Shown: piece by piece, positions 1-6,445 of the stretch
How the letters are laid out: each line of letters begins with the position of its first letter
Numbering within the stretch: position 1 is the first letter of the stretch
IMG/VR virus record: IMGVR_UViG_3300047562_003525
Coordinates: 1-42,120 of that record
Length of the DNA stretch: 42,120 nt
Source: a virus
Strand: one strand, 5' to 3'
Notes under the pieces: model-generated
Databases searched by the model: none
Seen by the model: the letters and a program-made list of their open reading frames with translations, nothing else
Told to the model about the DNA's origin: nothing
Made by a program: the position numbers and the translations under genes

Positions 1-5
1 AAGGC

Positions 6-599
6 ATGTCGACCAAGGATCGGCAGTCTTCTAGCATGCTCTACAAGTTTCTGGTGTGGGTAGACTCTAAGAAGAAGCGTAAGGTAAAGATCCGCATCGA
101 CAAGTACGATACTTGGAGTGCAGATGCGACCCTCGCGATGATCATCCTCCCGATGCTGAAGCAGTTGAAGGAGTATAAGCATGGTTCCGCAATCGTAGAC
201 CTTGAAGACGTGCCTGAAGCTCTTAGGTCAACAAACACCGAGATCTATGAAGCACAATCATCGTTCGACTTCTACGACGAAGCGGTGATCGAAGGAGCTC
301 CTGACATCCATGCACGGTGGAGTTGGGTACTCGACGAGATGATCTGGGCGTTCGAACAGATTCAACCTGATGTCGATTGGGAAGAGCAGTATCGAACAGG
401 TGAGATCGACATGCGATGGAAGAAGACCGAGAAGAGCTACATCGACCCAGAGACAGGAGAAACAAACTTCGTCCACGAGATGGTTCGAGGGCCTGATGAT
501 ACGTATCAAGCCGACTATGAAGGCATGAAGAAGCATCAAGCTAGGATCGACAACGGCTTTCGGCTGTTTGGAAAGTACTATCAAGGACTGTGGGATTAA
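6..599 (+). CDS. Conserved T4-type phage protein of unknown function (5' end may lie outside window)
   Basis: The frame encodes 197 residues from the first ATG, but it is open to the left edge of the window, so the true start may be upstream; ATG at 36 (MLYKFLVW) is another option. The core (residues about 30-72, KIRIDKYDTWS...PMLKQLKEYKHGS) and the later DEMIWAFEQI...WEEQY segment match what I remember of a protein common in T4-like and other large phages, whose function is not known to me. It is acidic and tryptophan-rich, with no signal peptide or membrane segment. The stop is one base before the start of the dexA-like gene, so the two are probably co-transcribed. I am confident the gene is real and make no functional claim. 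Confidence 0.8.
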   Translation: MSTKDRQSSSMLYKFLVWVDSKKKRKVKIRIDKYDTWSADATLAMIILPMLKQLKEYKHGSAIVDLEDVPEALRSTNTEIYEAQSSFDFYDEAVIEGAPDIHARWSWVLDEMIWAFEQIQPDVDWEEQYRTGEIDMRWKKTEKSYIDPETGETNFVHEMVRGPDDTYQADYEGMKKHQARIDNGFRLFGKYYQGLWD

Positions 600-600
600 C

Positions 601-1197
601 ATGAACGCTGTCATCTATGACTTTGAAACTCTTGGCCAAGATCAGGCTAAGAGCGCAGTGGTTTCTTTCGCGATGCTTGAATTCTCGATGCCCAGACTCA
701 TGAGTGATGTACCATATACGTTCGAGCAGCTCATCGATTCAGCACACGTGATCAAGTTTGATGTGACAGAGCAGCTCGAAAAGTATAGTAGGACCATCTC
801 GAAAGATACGTTGAAGTGGTGGACAGAGCACTCGAGCGAGAAGGCGAGGAACCAACTCAAGCCTTCCCCTGAAGATAGATCAATCTCGGAACTTTACGAC
901 TTCATCGACCAGAGGATCAACCTAAAGAACGTTACCAGGACGTTCACACGAGGGAACACGTTTGACCCGATGTTCCTTCAATACTTGATGGAGCAATGCG
1001 GTAAGCCGATGCCTTTTCACTGGAGAAGCATCCGTGATACAAGGTCTATGATCGAAGGGATGTCTATCGGGATGGACCTCGACAACGCTTACATCCCATC
1101 AGACCTTGAACACAAGTTCATCAAGCATGATCCTGTCCATGATATCGCTATGGACGTGATGAGGATGCAGTACTTGGCTCAAGCTATCTTGCGCTGA
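601..1197 (+). CDS. dexA: DexA-like 3'-5' exonuclease (DEDDh family)
   Basis: This 198-residue protein resembles T4 exonuclease A along its length (T4 DexA is 227 aa). Exo I is seen as D7-F-E9, Exo II as RGNTFD with D122, and Exo III as HDPVHD with H176 and D181 in the H-x4-D spacing of DEDDh enzymes. Shared landmarks between them include IKFD and a TLKWW segment. The family degrades DNA from 3' ends with two metal ions; in T4 the enzyme is non-essential. I chose ATG 601 over the longer in-frame start at 568 because 601 places the DFET motif at the usual N-terminal distance and leaves one base after the upstream stop. Confidence 0.85.
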   Translation: MNAVIYDFETLGQDQAKSAVVSFAMLEFSMPRLMSDVPYTFEQLIDSAHVIKFDVTEQLEKYSRTISKDTLKWWTEHSSEKARNQLKPSPEDRSISELYDFIDQRINLKNVTRTFTRGNTFDPMFLQYLMEQCGKPMPFHWRSIRDTRSMIEGMSIGMDLDNAYIPSDLEHKFIKHDPVHDIAMDVMRMQYLAQAILR

Positions 1198-1245
1198 CAC
1201 GAGAAACCTCATCTATGGTATAATGGTTTAAACCATGGAGCCAAA
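1194..1245 (+). promoter_or_regulatory. Extended -10 promoter with an overlapping 14-bp palindrome
   Basis: The 48-base gap before the GTG-start gene contains TGGTATAAT: an extended -10 (TG 1216-1217, TATAAT 1219-1224). An imperfect -35 (CTGACA, 1194-1199) lies 19 bp upstream and overlaps the dexA stop. The perfect palindrome ATGGTTTAAACCAT (1223-1236) begins inside the -10 and covers the expected transcription start, a position suited to an operator. A GGAG (1237-1240) serves as the ribosome binding site for the start at 1246. The promoter match is seen directly; the operator role is inference. Confidence 0.6.
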
Positions 1246-1890
1246 GTGAACATCTTCTACCTTCACCCATCGCCTCGAGACTGCGCTAGCATGCATCACG
1301 ATAAGCATGTCGTCAAGATGATCATCGAGTATGCTCAACTCTTGTCGACCGCACATCGGATGATCGATGGTGAACTCGTAATGGGTCTCACAAAGACTGG
1401 TCGCAAGGTTAAGAGGTACCAGCTTCCTGACAGTCGAGATGGTATCCTCTATGCTGCAACTCATGCCAACCATCCATCTGCAAAGTGGACTCGTCACTCA
1501 AAGCAAAACTATGAGTGGCTCGCCGAGATGTGGTATGAACTTCTACTTGAATACACCCATCGCTACGGGAAGCGTCACAAGACAGAAGACTTGCTTGAAG
1601 AGCTTTGTACTGCTCCGCGCAACATCGAAGACAAAGGGTTCTCTCCTCCTTGGCGTGCGATGCCTGACGACGCTAAGATCGAAGACGACTCGCTCCTTTC
1701 TTATAGGAACTACTACGTGACCTATAAGTACAAGATGGCGCGTTGGACCAACAGAAAAGCTCCGGTATGGTTCGAAGATGGGATATATAAACTATATGGA
1801 GACAAGATCCATACCGTCTTGAAAGACAGGGATCACAAGTCGATTCAACAACCAACCTACAAAACCAGCAATGCCAACATACTGCTTTAA
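1246..1890 (+). CDS. Conserved phage protein of unknown function
   Basis: A 214-residue protein starting at GTG 1246 with GGAG five bases upstream. The pattern DKHVVKMIIEYAQLLSTAHR near residues 19-38, a basic middle part, then HPSAKWTRHSKQNYEWL and, near the C-terminus, NRKAPVWF is one I recognise as a conserved family in T4-like and marine phages, but I know no established function. Many conserved His, Asp and Trp residues could indicate an enzyme; this is only an impression. It follows its own promoter, and its last 20 bases overlap the next gene. There is no signal peptide or membrane helix. Confidence 0.8.
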   Translation: MNIFYLHPSPRDCASMHHDKHVVKMIIEYAQLLSTAHRMIDGELVMGLTKTGRKVKRYQLPDSRDGILYAATHANHPSAKWTRHSKQNYEWLAEMWYELLLEYTHRYGKRHKTEDLLEELCTAPRNIEDKGFSPPWRAMPDDAKIEDDSLLSYRNYYVTYKYKMARWTNRKAPVWFEDGIYKLYGDKIHTVLKDRDHKSIQQPTYKTSNANILL

Positions 1891-2116
1891 GAACAAGGAT
1901 ACTGGAGAGGTGATCGAGCGGTTCATGTCGATCACTGCTCGAGAACGATTCTTGCAAGATAACCCACAGTTAGAAACGACCATCTCAGGAGCACCTATGC
2001 TTGTTGACTCAGTTCGACTCGGCATCCGAAAGCCAGATTCTGGTTTTCGAGAAGTGCTAAAGAAGATCCATACAAAAACTCCTGGAAGTCAACTAGATAA
2101 GACGAATCACTTCTGA
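1871..2116 (+). CDS. Small conserved phage protein, FmdB-like N-terminus without zinc cysteines
   Basis: An 81-residue protein whose start overlaps the preceding gene by 20 bases in another frame. The N-terminus MPTYCFKNKDTGEVIERFMS resembles the beta-hairpin start of FmdB/zinc-ribbon regulators (MPxYxF...G...E), but the paired CxxC cysteines are missing; only Cys5 is present. The C-terminal part is basic with a conserved-looking SGFREVLKKIH segment. Proteins of this kind occur in many T4-like phages without assigned function. No good Shine-Dalgarno sequence is visible, so translation is probably coupled to the upstream gene. Confidence 0.65.
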   Translation: MPTYCFKNKDTGEVIERFMSITARERFLQDNPQLETTISGAPMLVDSVRLGIRKPDSGFREVLKKIHTKTPGSQLDKTNHF

Positions 2117-2210
2117 CGCCCGTAGTGATTCTCTTTGGAGCGGGCGAAACTATATCATGCGTTAGTGACCATTTCGCTCGTATTTTTAGGCGAAACTAAG
2201 GAACTAACGC
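2117..2210 (+). promoter_or_regulatory. Structured leader upstream of phoH (two hairpins, one direct repeat)
   Basis: This 94-base non-coding gap is unusually structured. CGCCCG (2117-2122) pairs with CGGGCG (2141-2146). GCGTTAG (2159-2165) pairs exactly with CTAACGC (2204-2210), whose last base touches the phoH ATG, and inside it TTTCGC (2172-2177) pairs with GCGAAA (2190-2195). The 10-mer GGCGAAACTA occurs twice (2143-2152 and 2189-2198). The phoH Shine-Dalgarno AAGGA (2198-2202) lies between the inner and outer stems. A cis-acting translational or transcriptional control element is a reasonable inference; no known riboswitch is recognised. Confidence 0.5.
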
Positions 2211-2987
2211 ATGTCTAGAAAAGTAGCAGCAACTAAGAGTGAAGACGATGATAAGTACTGCCCAAGGGTAAGTAATACCCTAAAGATCCGTATCGATCAT
2301 CTAAAGACATTTTCACCTCTGACCGAGAACCAAAGGATATTTTTCGAATCTTACAAGAGAGGAGACTACTTCATAGCACTTCATGGCGTAGCAGGGACAG
2401 GTAAAACTTTCTGTGCTCTCTATAAGGCTCTCGAAGAAGTCCTAGACAAGAGTAACCCGTTCAATAAGATCATCGTAGTGAGATCAGCTGTTCAATCTCG
2501 CGAGATCGGTCATCTGCCTGGAGACGCTACCGAAAAGATGGAGATCTATCAGCAACCATACCACCAAATCTGTGAAACACTATTTGGGCGTAAAGATGCA
2601 TGGGATCGCCTCGAAGAACAAGGTCACGTCGAGTTCATCTCTACCAGCTTCATCCGAGGCATGAGTTTTGATGACGCTATCATCATCGTCGATGAGATGC
2701 AAAACTTAACTTACGAAGAGATCGATACGGTCATGACACGGGTAGGACATCGTTCGAAGATCATCTGGTGTGGAGACTATCGCCAGACTGACCTAAACAA
2801 GAAGAAGAACGACGTAAGCGGGATCTTGAAGTTCTTTGATATCGCTATGCACATGTCAGCGTTCACAAAGATTGAGTTTACTGTCGACGATATCGTTAGA
2901 TCTAGCTTAGTGAAAGACTACATCATCGCTAAGATCAAGTATGAAGACACCATGGAAGCCTTTGGACAGCTAAAGAAAGTTGCGTAA
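2211..2987 (+). CDS. phoH: PhoH-like P-loop ATPase
   Basis: A 258-residue PhoH-family NTPase. The Walker A motif GVAGTGKT is at residues 59-66 and Walker B IIIVDE at 157-162 followed by MQN, as typical for this helicase-superfamily-1-related family; IIWCGDYRQTDL near residue 185 is the sensor-like motif GD.QQ. The family is widespread in phages, especially marine myoviruses, and its role in infection is unresolved (ATP-dependent RNA/DNA metabolism is suspected). Start is ATG 2211 with AAGGA eight bases upstream inside a structured leader. Its stop overlaps the next start by one base (TAATG), so the two are translationally coupled. Confidence 0.93.
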   Translation: MSRKVAATKSEDDDKYCPRVSNTLKIRIDHLKTFSPLTENQRIFFESYKRGDYFIALHGVAGTGKTFCALYKALEEVLDKSNPFNKIIVVRSAVQSREIGHLPGDATEKMEIYQQPYHQICETLFGRKDAWDRLEEQGHVEFISTSFIRGMSFDDAIIIVDEMQNLTYEEIDTVMTRVGHRSKIIWCGDYRQTDLNKKKNDVSGILKFFDIAMHMSAFTKIEFTVDDIVRSSLVKDYIIAKIKYEDTMEAFGQLKKVA

Positions 2988-3637
2988 TGTTCAACCATAT
3001 ACATCATGATATCCCAAAGTTGAAGAGGATCGACGCAGAAGATGGCCGCGTCTACGAGACACCGACTGGTAAAAAGTACCCGTCGGTGACCTCAGTGGTA
3101 GGCATCCTTGGAAAACGTGAGATAATGGAGTGGCGTGAAAGGGTAGGAGAGGAGGAAGCTAACCGAATCTCTACCCGAGCCACAAAACGAGGGACCGCGA
3201 TTCATAGCTTGTGTGAAGGGTATCTCAAGAACGAAGAAGTCAACCCAAGCATCTTTGATCTTGAGATGTTTACTTCGATCAAGCCTATCCTCAACAAGAT
3301 CGATAACGTAAGGTGTCTAGAAACTCAGCTGTTCTCGCATCACCTTAGGGTAGCAGGAACAGTTGACTGCGTCGCTGACTTTGAAGGCAAGATCTCGATC
3401 ATCGACTTCAAGTCTTCACGTCGGGTTAAGACACGTGACGAGATCGAAACATACTTCCTTCAAACTTCAGCGTACTCAGTGATGTTCGAAGAACTCACCG
3501 GGATCCCAATCACTAGGCTTGTCATCATCATGGGTGTAGATAATGACAAGCCGCTAACATTCATCGAGCACCGAGATGACTGGATTGACAAGTTTATCGA
3601 GGTGAGACAGGACTACCTCAAACTCTATAAAAAGTGA
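2987..3637 (+). CDS. PD-(D/E)XK nuclease (RecB/Cas4-like phage exonuclease)
   Basis: A 216-residue protein with the RecB-type PD-(D/E)XK layout: GTAIH at residues 69-73, E112, D127 in GTVDCVADF, D140-x-K142 in IIDFK, and a downstream Q-x3-Y (QTSAY) helix. This is the arrangement of RecB-like/MGME1-like phage exonucleases that degrade or trim DNA ends during recombination and replication. There is no iron-sulphur cysteine cluster, so it is not a full Cas4. It is coupled by a 1-base overlap to phoH upstream and overlaps the following gene's start, in a likely polycistronic unit. Confidence 0.85.
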   Translation: MFNHIHHDIPKLKRIDAEDGRVYETPTGKKYPSVTSVVGILGKREIMEWRERVGEEEANRISTRATKRGTAIHSLCEGYLKNEEVNPSIFDLEMFTSIKPILNKIDNVRCLETQLFSHHLRVAGTVDCVADFEGKISIIDFKSSRRVKTRDEIETYFLQTSAYSVMFEELTGIPITRLVIIMGVDNDKPLTFIEHRDDWIDKFIEVRQDYLKLYKK

Positions 3638-4134
3638 TGAAGAAGAGACTATTAGCCATAGCGGTGTTGCCGTTGGTCATGGTATCAACGCTGAACTCGT
3701 ATGAGTTTAAACCCTATGAATTTCCGTTAAAGCTTACGAAAGCACAGAGCAAAGAGGTTGAGTGTTTAGCTCTCAACATCTATCGAGAGGCTCGAGGCGA
3801 ACCCCATCTCGGGATGGTCGCGGTGGCTTTCGTCACGATGAATCGTGTGTTCAACGAAGATTTTCCATCGACCGTCTGTGAAGTAGTTAAGCAAAGGAAC
3901 AAAACTACATGCCAATTTTCTTGGTATTGCATGAAAGGTTTACCCAATATAAACCCATATAACTACGAATATATAAAAAGGATAGCCACTCTAGTTTACG
4001 TAAACACAGATAAGATAAAGGATCCAACAAAGGGTGCACTGTTTTATCATGCAGACTACGTAAAACCTAGATGGAGCTTTCGGATGAAGAAGACTACCAC
4101 TATCGGTAAACACATATTCTATAGGGATGCATAA
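3637..4134 (+). CDS. Secreted SleB-type cell wall hydrolase (putative endolysin)
   Basis: A 165-residue protein with a lysine-rich N-terminus and hydrophobic stretch (residues 5-18) that looks like a signal peptide or signal-anchor, followed by a Hydrolase_2/SleB domain: CLALNIYREARGE around residues 43-55 with catalytic Glu51, GMVAVAFVTMNRV, a CQFSW motif and GALFYH. This family cleaves peptidoglycan glycan strands. It is the best endolysin candidate in the window, and export by the host Sec system is inferred. The frame can begin at GTG 3634, but ATG 3637, whose A is the last base of the upstream TGA, is the more ordinary start. Cysteines in the mature part could form disulphides. Confidence 0.85.
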   Translation: MKKRLLAIAVLPLVMVSTLNSYEFKPYEFPLKLTKAQSKEVECLALNIYREARGEPHLGMVAVAFVTMNRVFNEDFPSTVCEVVKQRNKTTCQFSWYCMKGLPNINPYNYEYIKRIATLVYVNTDKIKDPTKGALFYHADYVKPRWSFRMKKTTTIGKHIFYRDA

Positions 4135-4136
4135 CT

Positions 4137-4694
4137 ATGATGGAAAAACTAAACCGCGAGTTGAATCAAGAAAATCTACAACACAACTACTTCGTCATCA
4201 TGGATGAGATCGCCACTGATACGCTGAAACCTGCGATCGAATGGATCGTAGAGGCTAACTTCTCTCAGCAACGACCAGACGTCTTGACTCTCATCTTATG
4301 CTCACCTGGAGGTGAACTCGACCCGGCGTTTGCGTTGATCGACATGATGAGAGGATCTTCGATCCCCGTGAGGACCATTGGGCTTGGTCAGATCGCATCA
4401 GCGGCGTTGCTTATCTTCATGAGTGGTAAGAAGGGAGAACGCATCCTAACTCCCAACACGAGCGTGATGTCACACCAGTACACGTGGGGAACTTACGGTA
4501 AAGCGCACGAGCTCATGGCCACCGCGAAGCAGTTCGATGTCCTTTCCCAGAAGTTGATCAAACATTACAAGAAGTGCACAGAGCTCGACGAAGAGAAGAT
4601 CCGAAACTACCTCTTGCCTCCTCAAGACGTGTGGCTCAGCGCGCAAGAGTCACTAAAGTTGGGTCTTTGTGACATCGTCAAGGACCTAAAATAA
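4137..4694 (+). CDS. ClpP-like serine protease
   Basis: A 185-residue ClpP-fold peptidase. The catalytic triad is visible: S88 in GQIASAALL, H113 in SVMSHQ (25 residues later, as in E. coli ClpP), and D164 in QDVWLSAQESLKLGLCD. The oxyanion/substrate strand SPGGELD is at residues 56-62. Two adjacent ATGs (4137, 4140) follow AGGGA about nine bases upstream, and the gene starts two bases after the SleB stop. Phage ClpP-like proteins can act as head-maturation proteases or work on host proteins with host Clp ATPases; nothing here decides between these. No head genes lie nearby, which argues weakly against the prohead role. Confidence 0.9.
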   Translation: MMEKLNRELNQENLQHNYFVIMDEIATDTLKPAIEWIVEANFSQQRPDVLTLILCSPGGELDPAFALIDMMRGSSIPVRTIGLGQIASAALLIFMSGKKGERILTPNTSVMSHQYTWGTYGKAHELMATAKQFDVLSQKLIKHYKKCTELDEEKIRNYLLPPQDVWLSAQESLKLGLCDIVKDLK

Positions 4695-4700
4695 AAAATG

Positions 4701-4730
4701 TGGTATAATCTCCCTGAAGGAGATTTTTTT
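4701..4730 (+). promoter_or_regulatory. Extended -10 promoter superposed on a hairpin that holds the ribosome binding site
   Basis: TGGTATAAT (TG 4701-4702, TATAAT 4704-4709) is an extended -10 without a clear -35. AATCTCC (4707-4713) and GGAGATT (4719-4725) form a perfect 7-bp stem with a 5-base loop, followed by T to 4730, and ATG 4731 follows directly. The 3' arm contains the Shine-Dalgarno GGAG. A transcript started here (about 4716) would lack the 5' arm, while read-through from the clpP-like gene would contain both arms. The elements are seen directly; the regulatory consequence is inference. Confidence 0.6.
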
Positions 4731-5009
4731 ATGAACATGATTGACACTGAACTTGAACTCAAGATCTCACAGGCGTCCCGTGAAGGTGACTCCTCTAAGA
4801 TCATATGGATAAAACACGAGCTTGTCACGAAGCGAGAGATGTTGAATAGATGGTTCGACAAGTATCTCGACCTCTTCAGCGAGAAGATGTCTACCCTTGA
4901 AAAGGATGATCCAGTCTGGAAGCTTTACCATAAAAAGTTCTCAGAGTATGAAACTGTGAATCACGCTATCAAAACAGCTAACTACTTCTTGGAGAAGGAT
5001 CGTGTTTAA
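4731..5009 (+). CDS. Small alpha-helical hypothetical protein
   Basis: A 92-residue charged, probably all-helical protein (MNMIDTELELKISQ...). I do not recognise the family. ATG 4731 is chosen over an in-frame ATG at 4698 because the latter would sit inside the promoter and hairpin, while GGAG (4719-4722) precedes 4731 with suitable spacing. It has no cysteine motifs, signal peptide or membrane segment. Its stop overlaps the GTG start of the gp33-like gene by eight bases, which suggests joint expression with the late-transcription coactivator; any functional link is conjecture. Confidence 0.7.
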   Translation: MNMIDTELELKISQASREGDSSKIIWIKHELVTKREMLNRWFDKYLDLFSEKMSTLEKDDPVWKLYHKKFSEYETVNHAIKTANYFLEKDRV

Positions 5010-5220
5010 AAGTTCATCGGCATTCTCTCTCCACATCGAAGAGTTGGCAGCGACCCTTAAGATCACCCATATGGATGCAGTACTACACTACTGCGAAGAA
5101 AATTTCATCGAACCAGATGATATCAAGATGCTGATCAATAAGACTCTAAAAGACAAGATCGAAAATGACATGATCGAAGCTAACATGCTTCCACGAAGGG
5201 CTACTCTAGAAATTTCCTAA
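5002..5220 (+). CDS. 33: gp33-like late-transcription coactivator
   Basis: A 72-residue protein beginning at GTG 5002 after GGAGAAGGAT. The pattern FSLHIEELAA...HMDAVLHYCEENFIEPDDIKMLINKTLKDKIE is that of the short gp33 proteins of T4-like environmental phages. In T4, gp33 binds the RNA polymerase beta-flap and links sigma-gp55 to the sliding clamp gp45 for late transcription. The assignment is supported by position (T4 also clusters 59, 33 and 32) and by T4-like late promoter motifs elsewhere in the window. gp55 and gp45 are not in this window. Overlap with the upstream gene indicates coupling. Confidence 0.7.
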   Translation: MFKSSSAFSLHIEELAATLKITHMDAVLHYCEENFIEPDDIKMLINKTLKDKIENDMIEANMLPRRATLEIS

Positions 5221-5231
5221 CAGGAGGTATT

Positions 5232-5522
5232 ATGAGCGATCCAGAAACCAAAGAGAAGAGAAGCAGACGTTTCTTGAAGAGTGAATCTATCGTAGAGAAA
5301 CGTTATCGATTTATCAAGTCTACCAACAAGGGTTTGAAGGAAAAGTACGAGACAGAGAAGCATCGATTGTGTGACTCAACTGGTGTAAACTGTGGAAACT
5401 CAAACTGCGTAATGTGCAGTAACCCTAGGAAGATCTTCAAAGAGAAGACCATACAAGAGCAATCATTTGAGCAAGATAGGTTGTGGAACTATCGGGAGCC
5501 TCGAGATGAAGATGCGCTGTGA
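5232..5522 (+). CDS. Small four-cysteine (zinc-knuckle-like) phage protein
   Basis: A 96-residue basic protein with cysteines at 47, 54, 59 and 62 in the arrangement C-x6-C-x4-C-x2-C followed by SNPRK, a pattern I recall from a conserved small protein of T4-like environmental phages without known function. Four closely spaced cysteines suggest zinc binding and possibly nucleic-acid contact. The ribosome binding site AGGAGG (5222-5227) is close to ideal, so expression is probably strong. It sits between the gp33-like and gp59-like genes, again pointing to DNA or transcription work. Confidence 0.75.
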   Translation: MSDPETKEKRSRRFLKSESIVEKRYRFIKSTNKGLKEKYETEKHRLCDSTGVNCGNSNCVMCSNPRKIFKEKTIQEQSFEQDRLWNYREPRDEDAL

Positions 5523-5652
5523 TGACATCAATCAAGTCTATGTGTGGGTCGATGTCGATGAGAAACCAGTGAGCCCATTCTTCGACTATGAAGATGATGC
5601 GATCATGTGGAAAGAGATGAAAGAAGCAGGAAAAGACAGAGAAAACGAATGA
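5506..5652 (+). CDS. Very small acidic hypothetical protein
   Basis: A 48-residue reading frame (MKMRCDDINQ...) that starts inside the end of the preceding gene and ends overlapping the gp59-like start as ATGA. The start is chosen because GGGAG (5494-5498) lies about seven bases before ATG 5506; an in-frame ATG at 5512 is also possible. The sequence has VYVWVDVDEKP and a DYEDDAIMWKEM segment that look like a compact beta-hairpin plus helix. No family is recognised. The frame being flanked by overlaps on both sides supports a real gene, but evidence is modest. Confidence 0.5.
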   Translation: MKMRCDDINQVYVWVDVDEKPVSPFFDYEDDAIMWKEMKEAGKDRENE

Positions 5653-6269
5653 CAGGATACGAAGCTTATAAGTACTACCTCGCGCTGAAGCTCCACTTCA
5701 CCACAGATAAGTACGACGTATTTGAGCAGAACGGACGGGTGTTCTGTAAGAAAGAGTCGTTCGGCAAACGAAACGACAAGATGCTTTTTGAAAGGATGGC
5801 AGCCAAGAAGCCTACACCACGAGAGTTCATTGACTTCTGTGTCGCAAACTTTGCGCACTATAACTTACAGATGATGTATGATCAGAGTGAATCTGAAACC
5901 ATCCACAAGTCTTGGGTCACAAACAAAGAGAAGCTTACCTACCTTTTCATGCAGCAATGCAGCGCGATAGAAAGGGAGTGTCAAGGTAAGGATCCATTCA
6001 AGGTAGTCAACGGGGTTCCTCCTCTCATGTCTATGTACTTGAGCGGAGAAGTTGGGATCGAAACGATGTCGATCTTGAACACCTTCGAAGGGTATCTCCA
6101 AAAGTGGGGCGCCCTTTCATTCCTCTGGGGCACTCAATTCAGGACGATAAATAAGATAAAGAAATTTGTGAAGTTTGATTATAATAGACTACACAGCATC
6201 TACACCAACACACTAAAGGACAATTCGGAAGAACCTGATCATGGGACGAACATTTCGCCAAGCACGTGA
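5649..6269 (+). CDS. 59: gp59-like loader of replicative DNA helicase
   Basis: A 206-residue protein, close to T4 gp59 (217 aa). The start MTGYEAYKYYLALKLHF...KYDVFEQNGRV parallels the T4 N-terminal segment (VYKLYLMIKQH...KYDVIKYNW), followed by the KRNDKMLFERMA motif corresponding to T4 KRRDKYFFQKLS. gp59 loads helicase gp41 onto forked DNA and contacts gp32, which is encoded two genes downstream. ATG 5649 overlaps the upstream stop (ATGA); the longer in-frame start at 5607 adds only a low-complexity basic stretch and is less likely. The last 29 bases overlap the next gene. Confidence 0.8.
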   Translation: MTGYEAYKYYLALKLHFTTDKYDVFEQNGRVFCKKESFGKRNDKMLFERMAAKKPTPREFIDFCVANFAHYNLQMMYDQSESETIHKSWVTNKEKLTYLFMQQCSAIERECQGKDPFKVVNGVPPLMSMYLSGEVGIETMSILNTFEGYLQKWGALSFLWGTQFRTINKIKKFVKFDYNRLHSIYTNTLKDNSEEPDHGTNISPST

Positions 6270-6444
6270 ACATGACGATGACTCGTCAAAGGGCAAAAAG
6301 ACTTCTAAGCATTCAAGGAATATTCCCGGAAAGGGGATGAGGATCTTAAATGAACCTGAAGATTTATACGATGATCTTGATGATGATCTAGAGTATGAAT
6401 ACAACGACGATACTACGCAATACTACGCAAACAGGAGAAAATAA
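6241..6444 (+). CDS. Small acidic-tailed hypothetical protein between gp59 and gp32
   Basis: A 67-residue protein with a basic, disordered first half (MGRTFRQAREHDDDSSKGKK) and a very acidic, tyrosine-containing second half (DLYDDLDDDLEYEYNDDTT). Small proteins with this bipartite charge are common between replication genes in T4-like phages; I know no function. It overlaps the gp59-like gene by 29 bases and ends one base before gp32. Composition suggests an intrinsically disordered protein that might contact ssDNA-binding or helicase-loading proteins, which is inference only. Confidence 0.6.
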   Translation: MGRTFRQAREHDDDSSKGKKTSKHSRNIPGKGMRILNEPEDLYDDLDDDLEYEYNDDTTQYYANRRK

Positions 6445-6445
6445 G

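Noticed and set aside
258-614. Minus-strand 118-codon frame opposite the first gene
   Set aside because: It is covered by a plus-strand gene with conserved sequence and has no supporting start signal.
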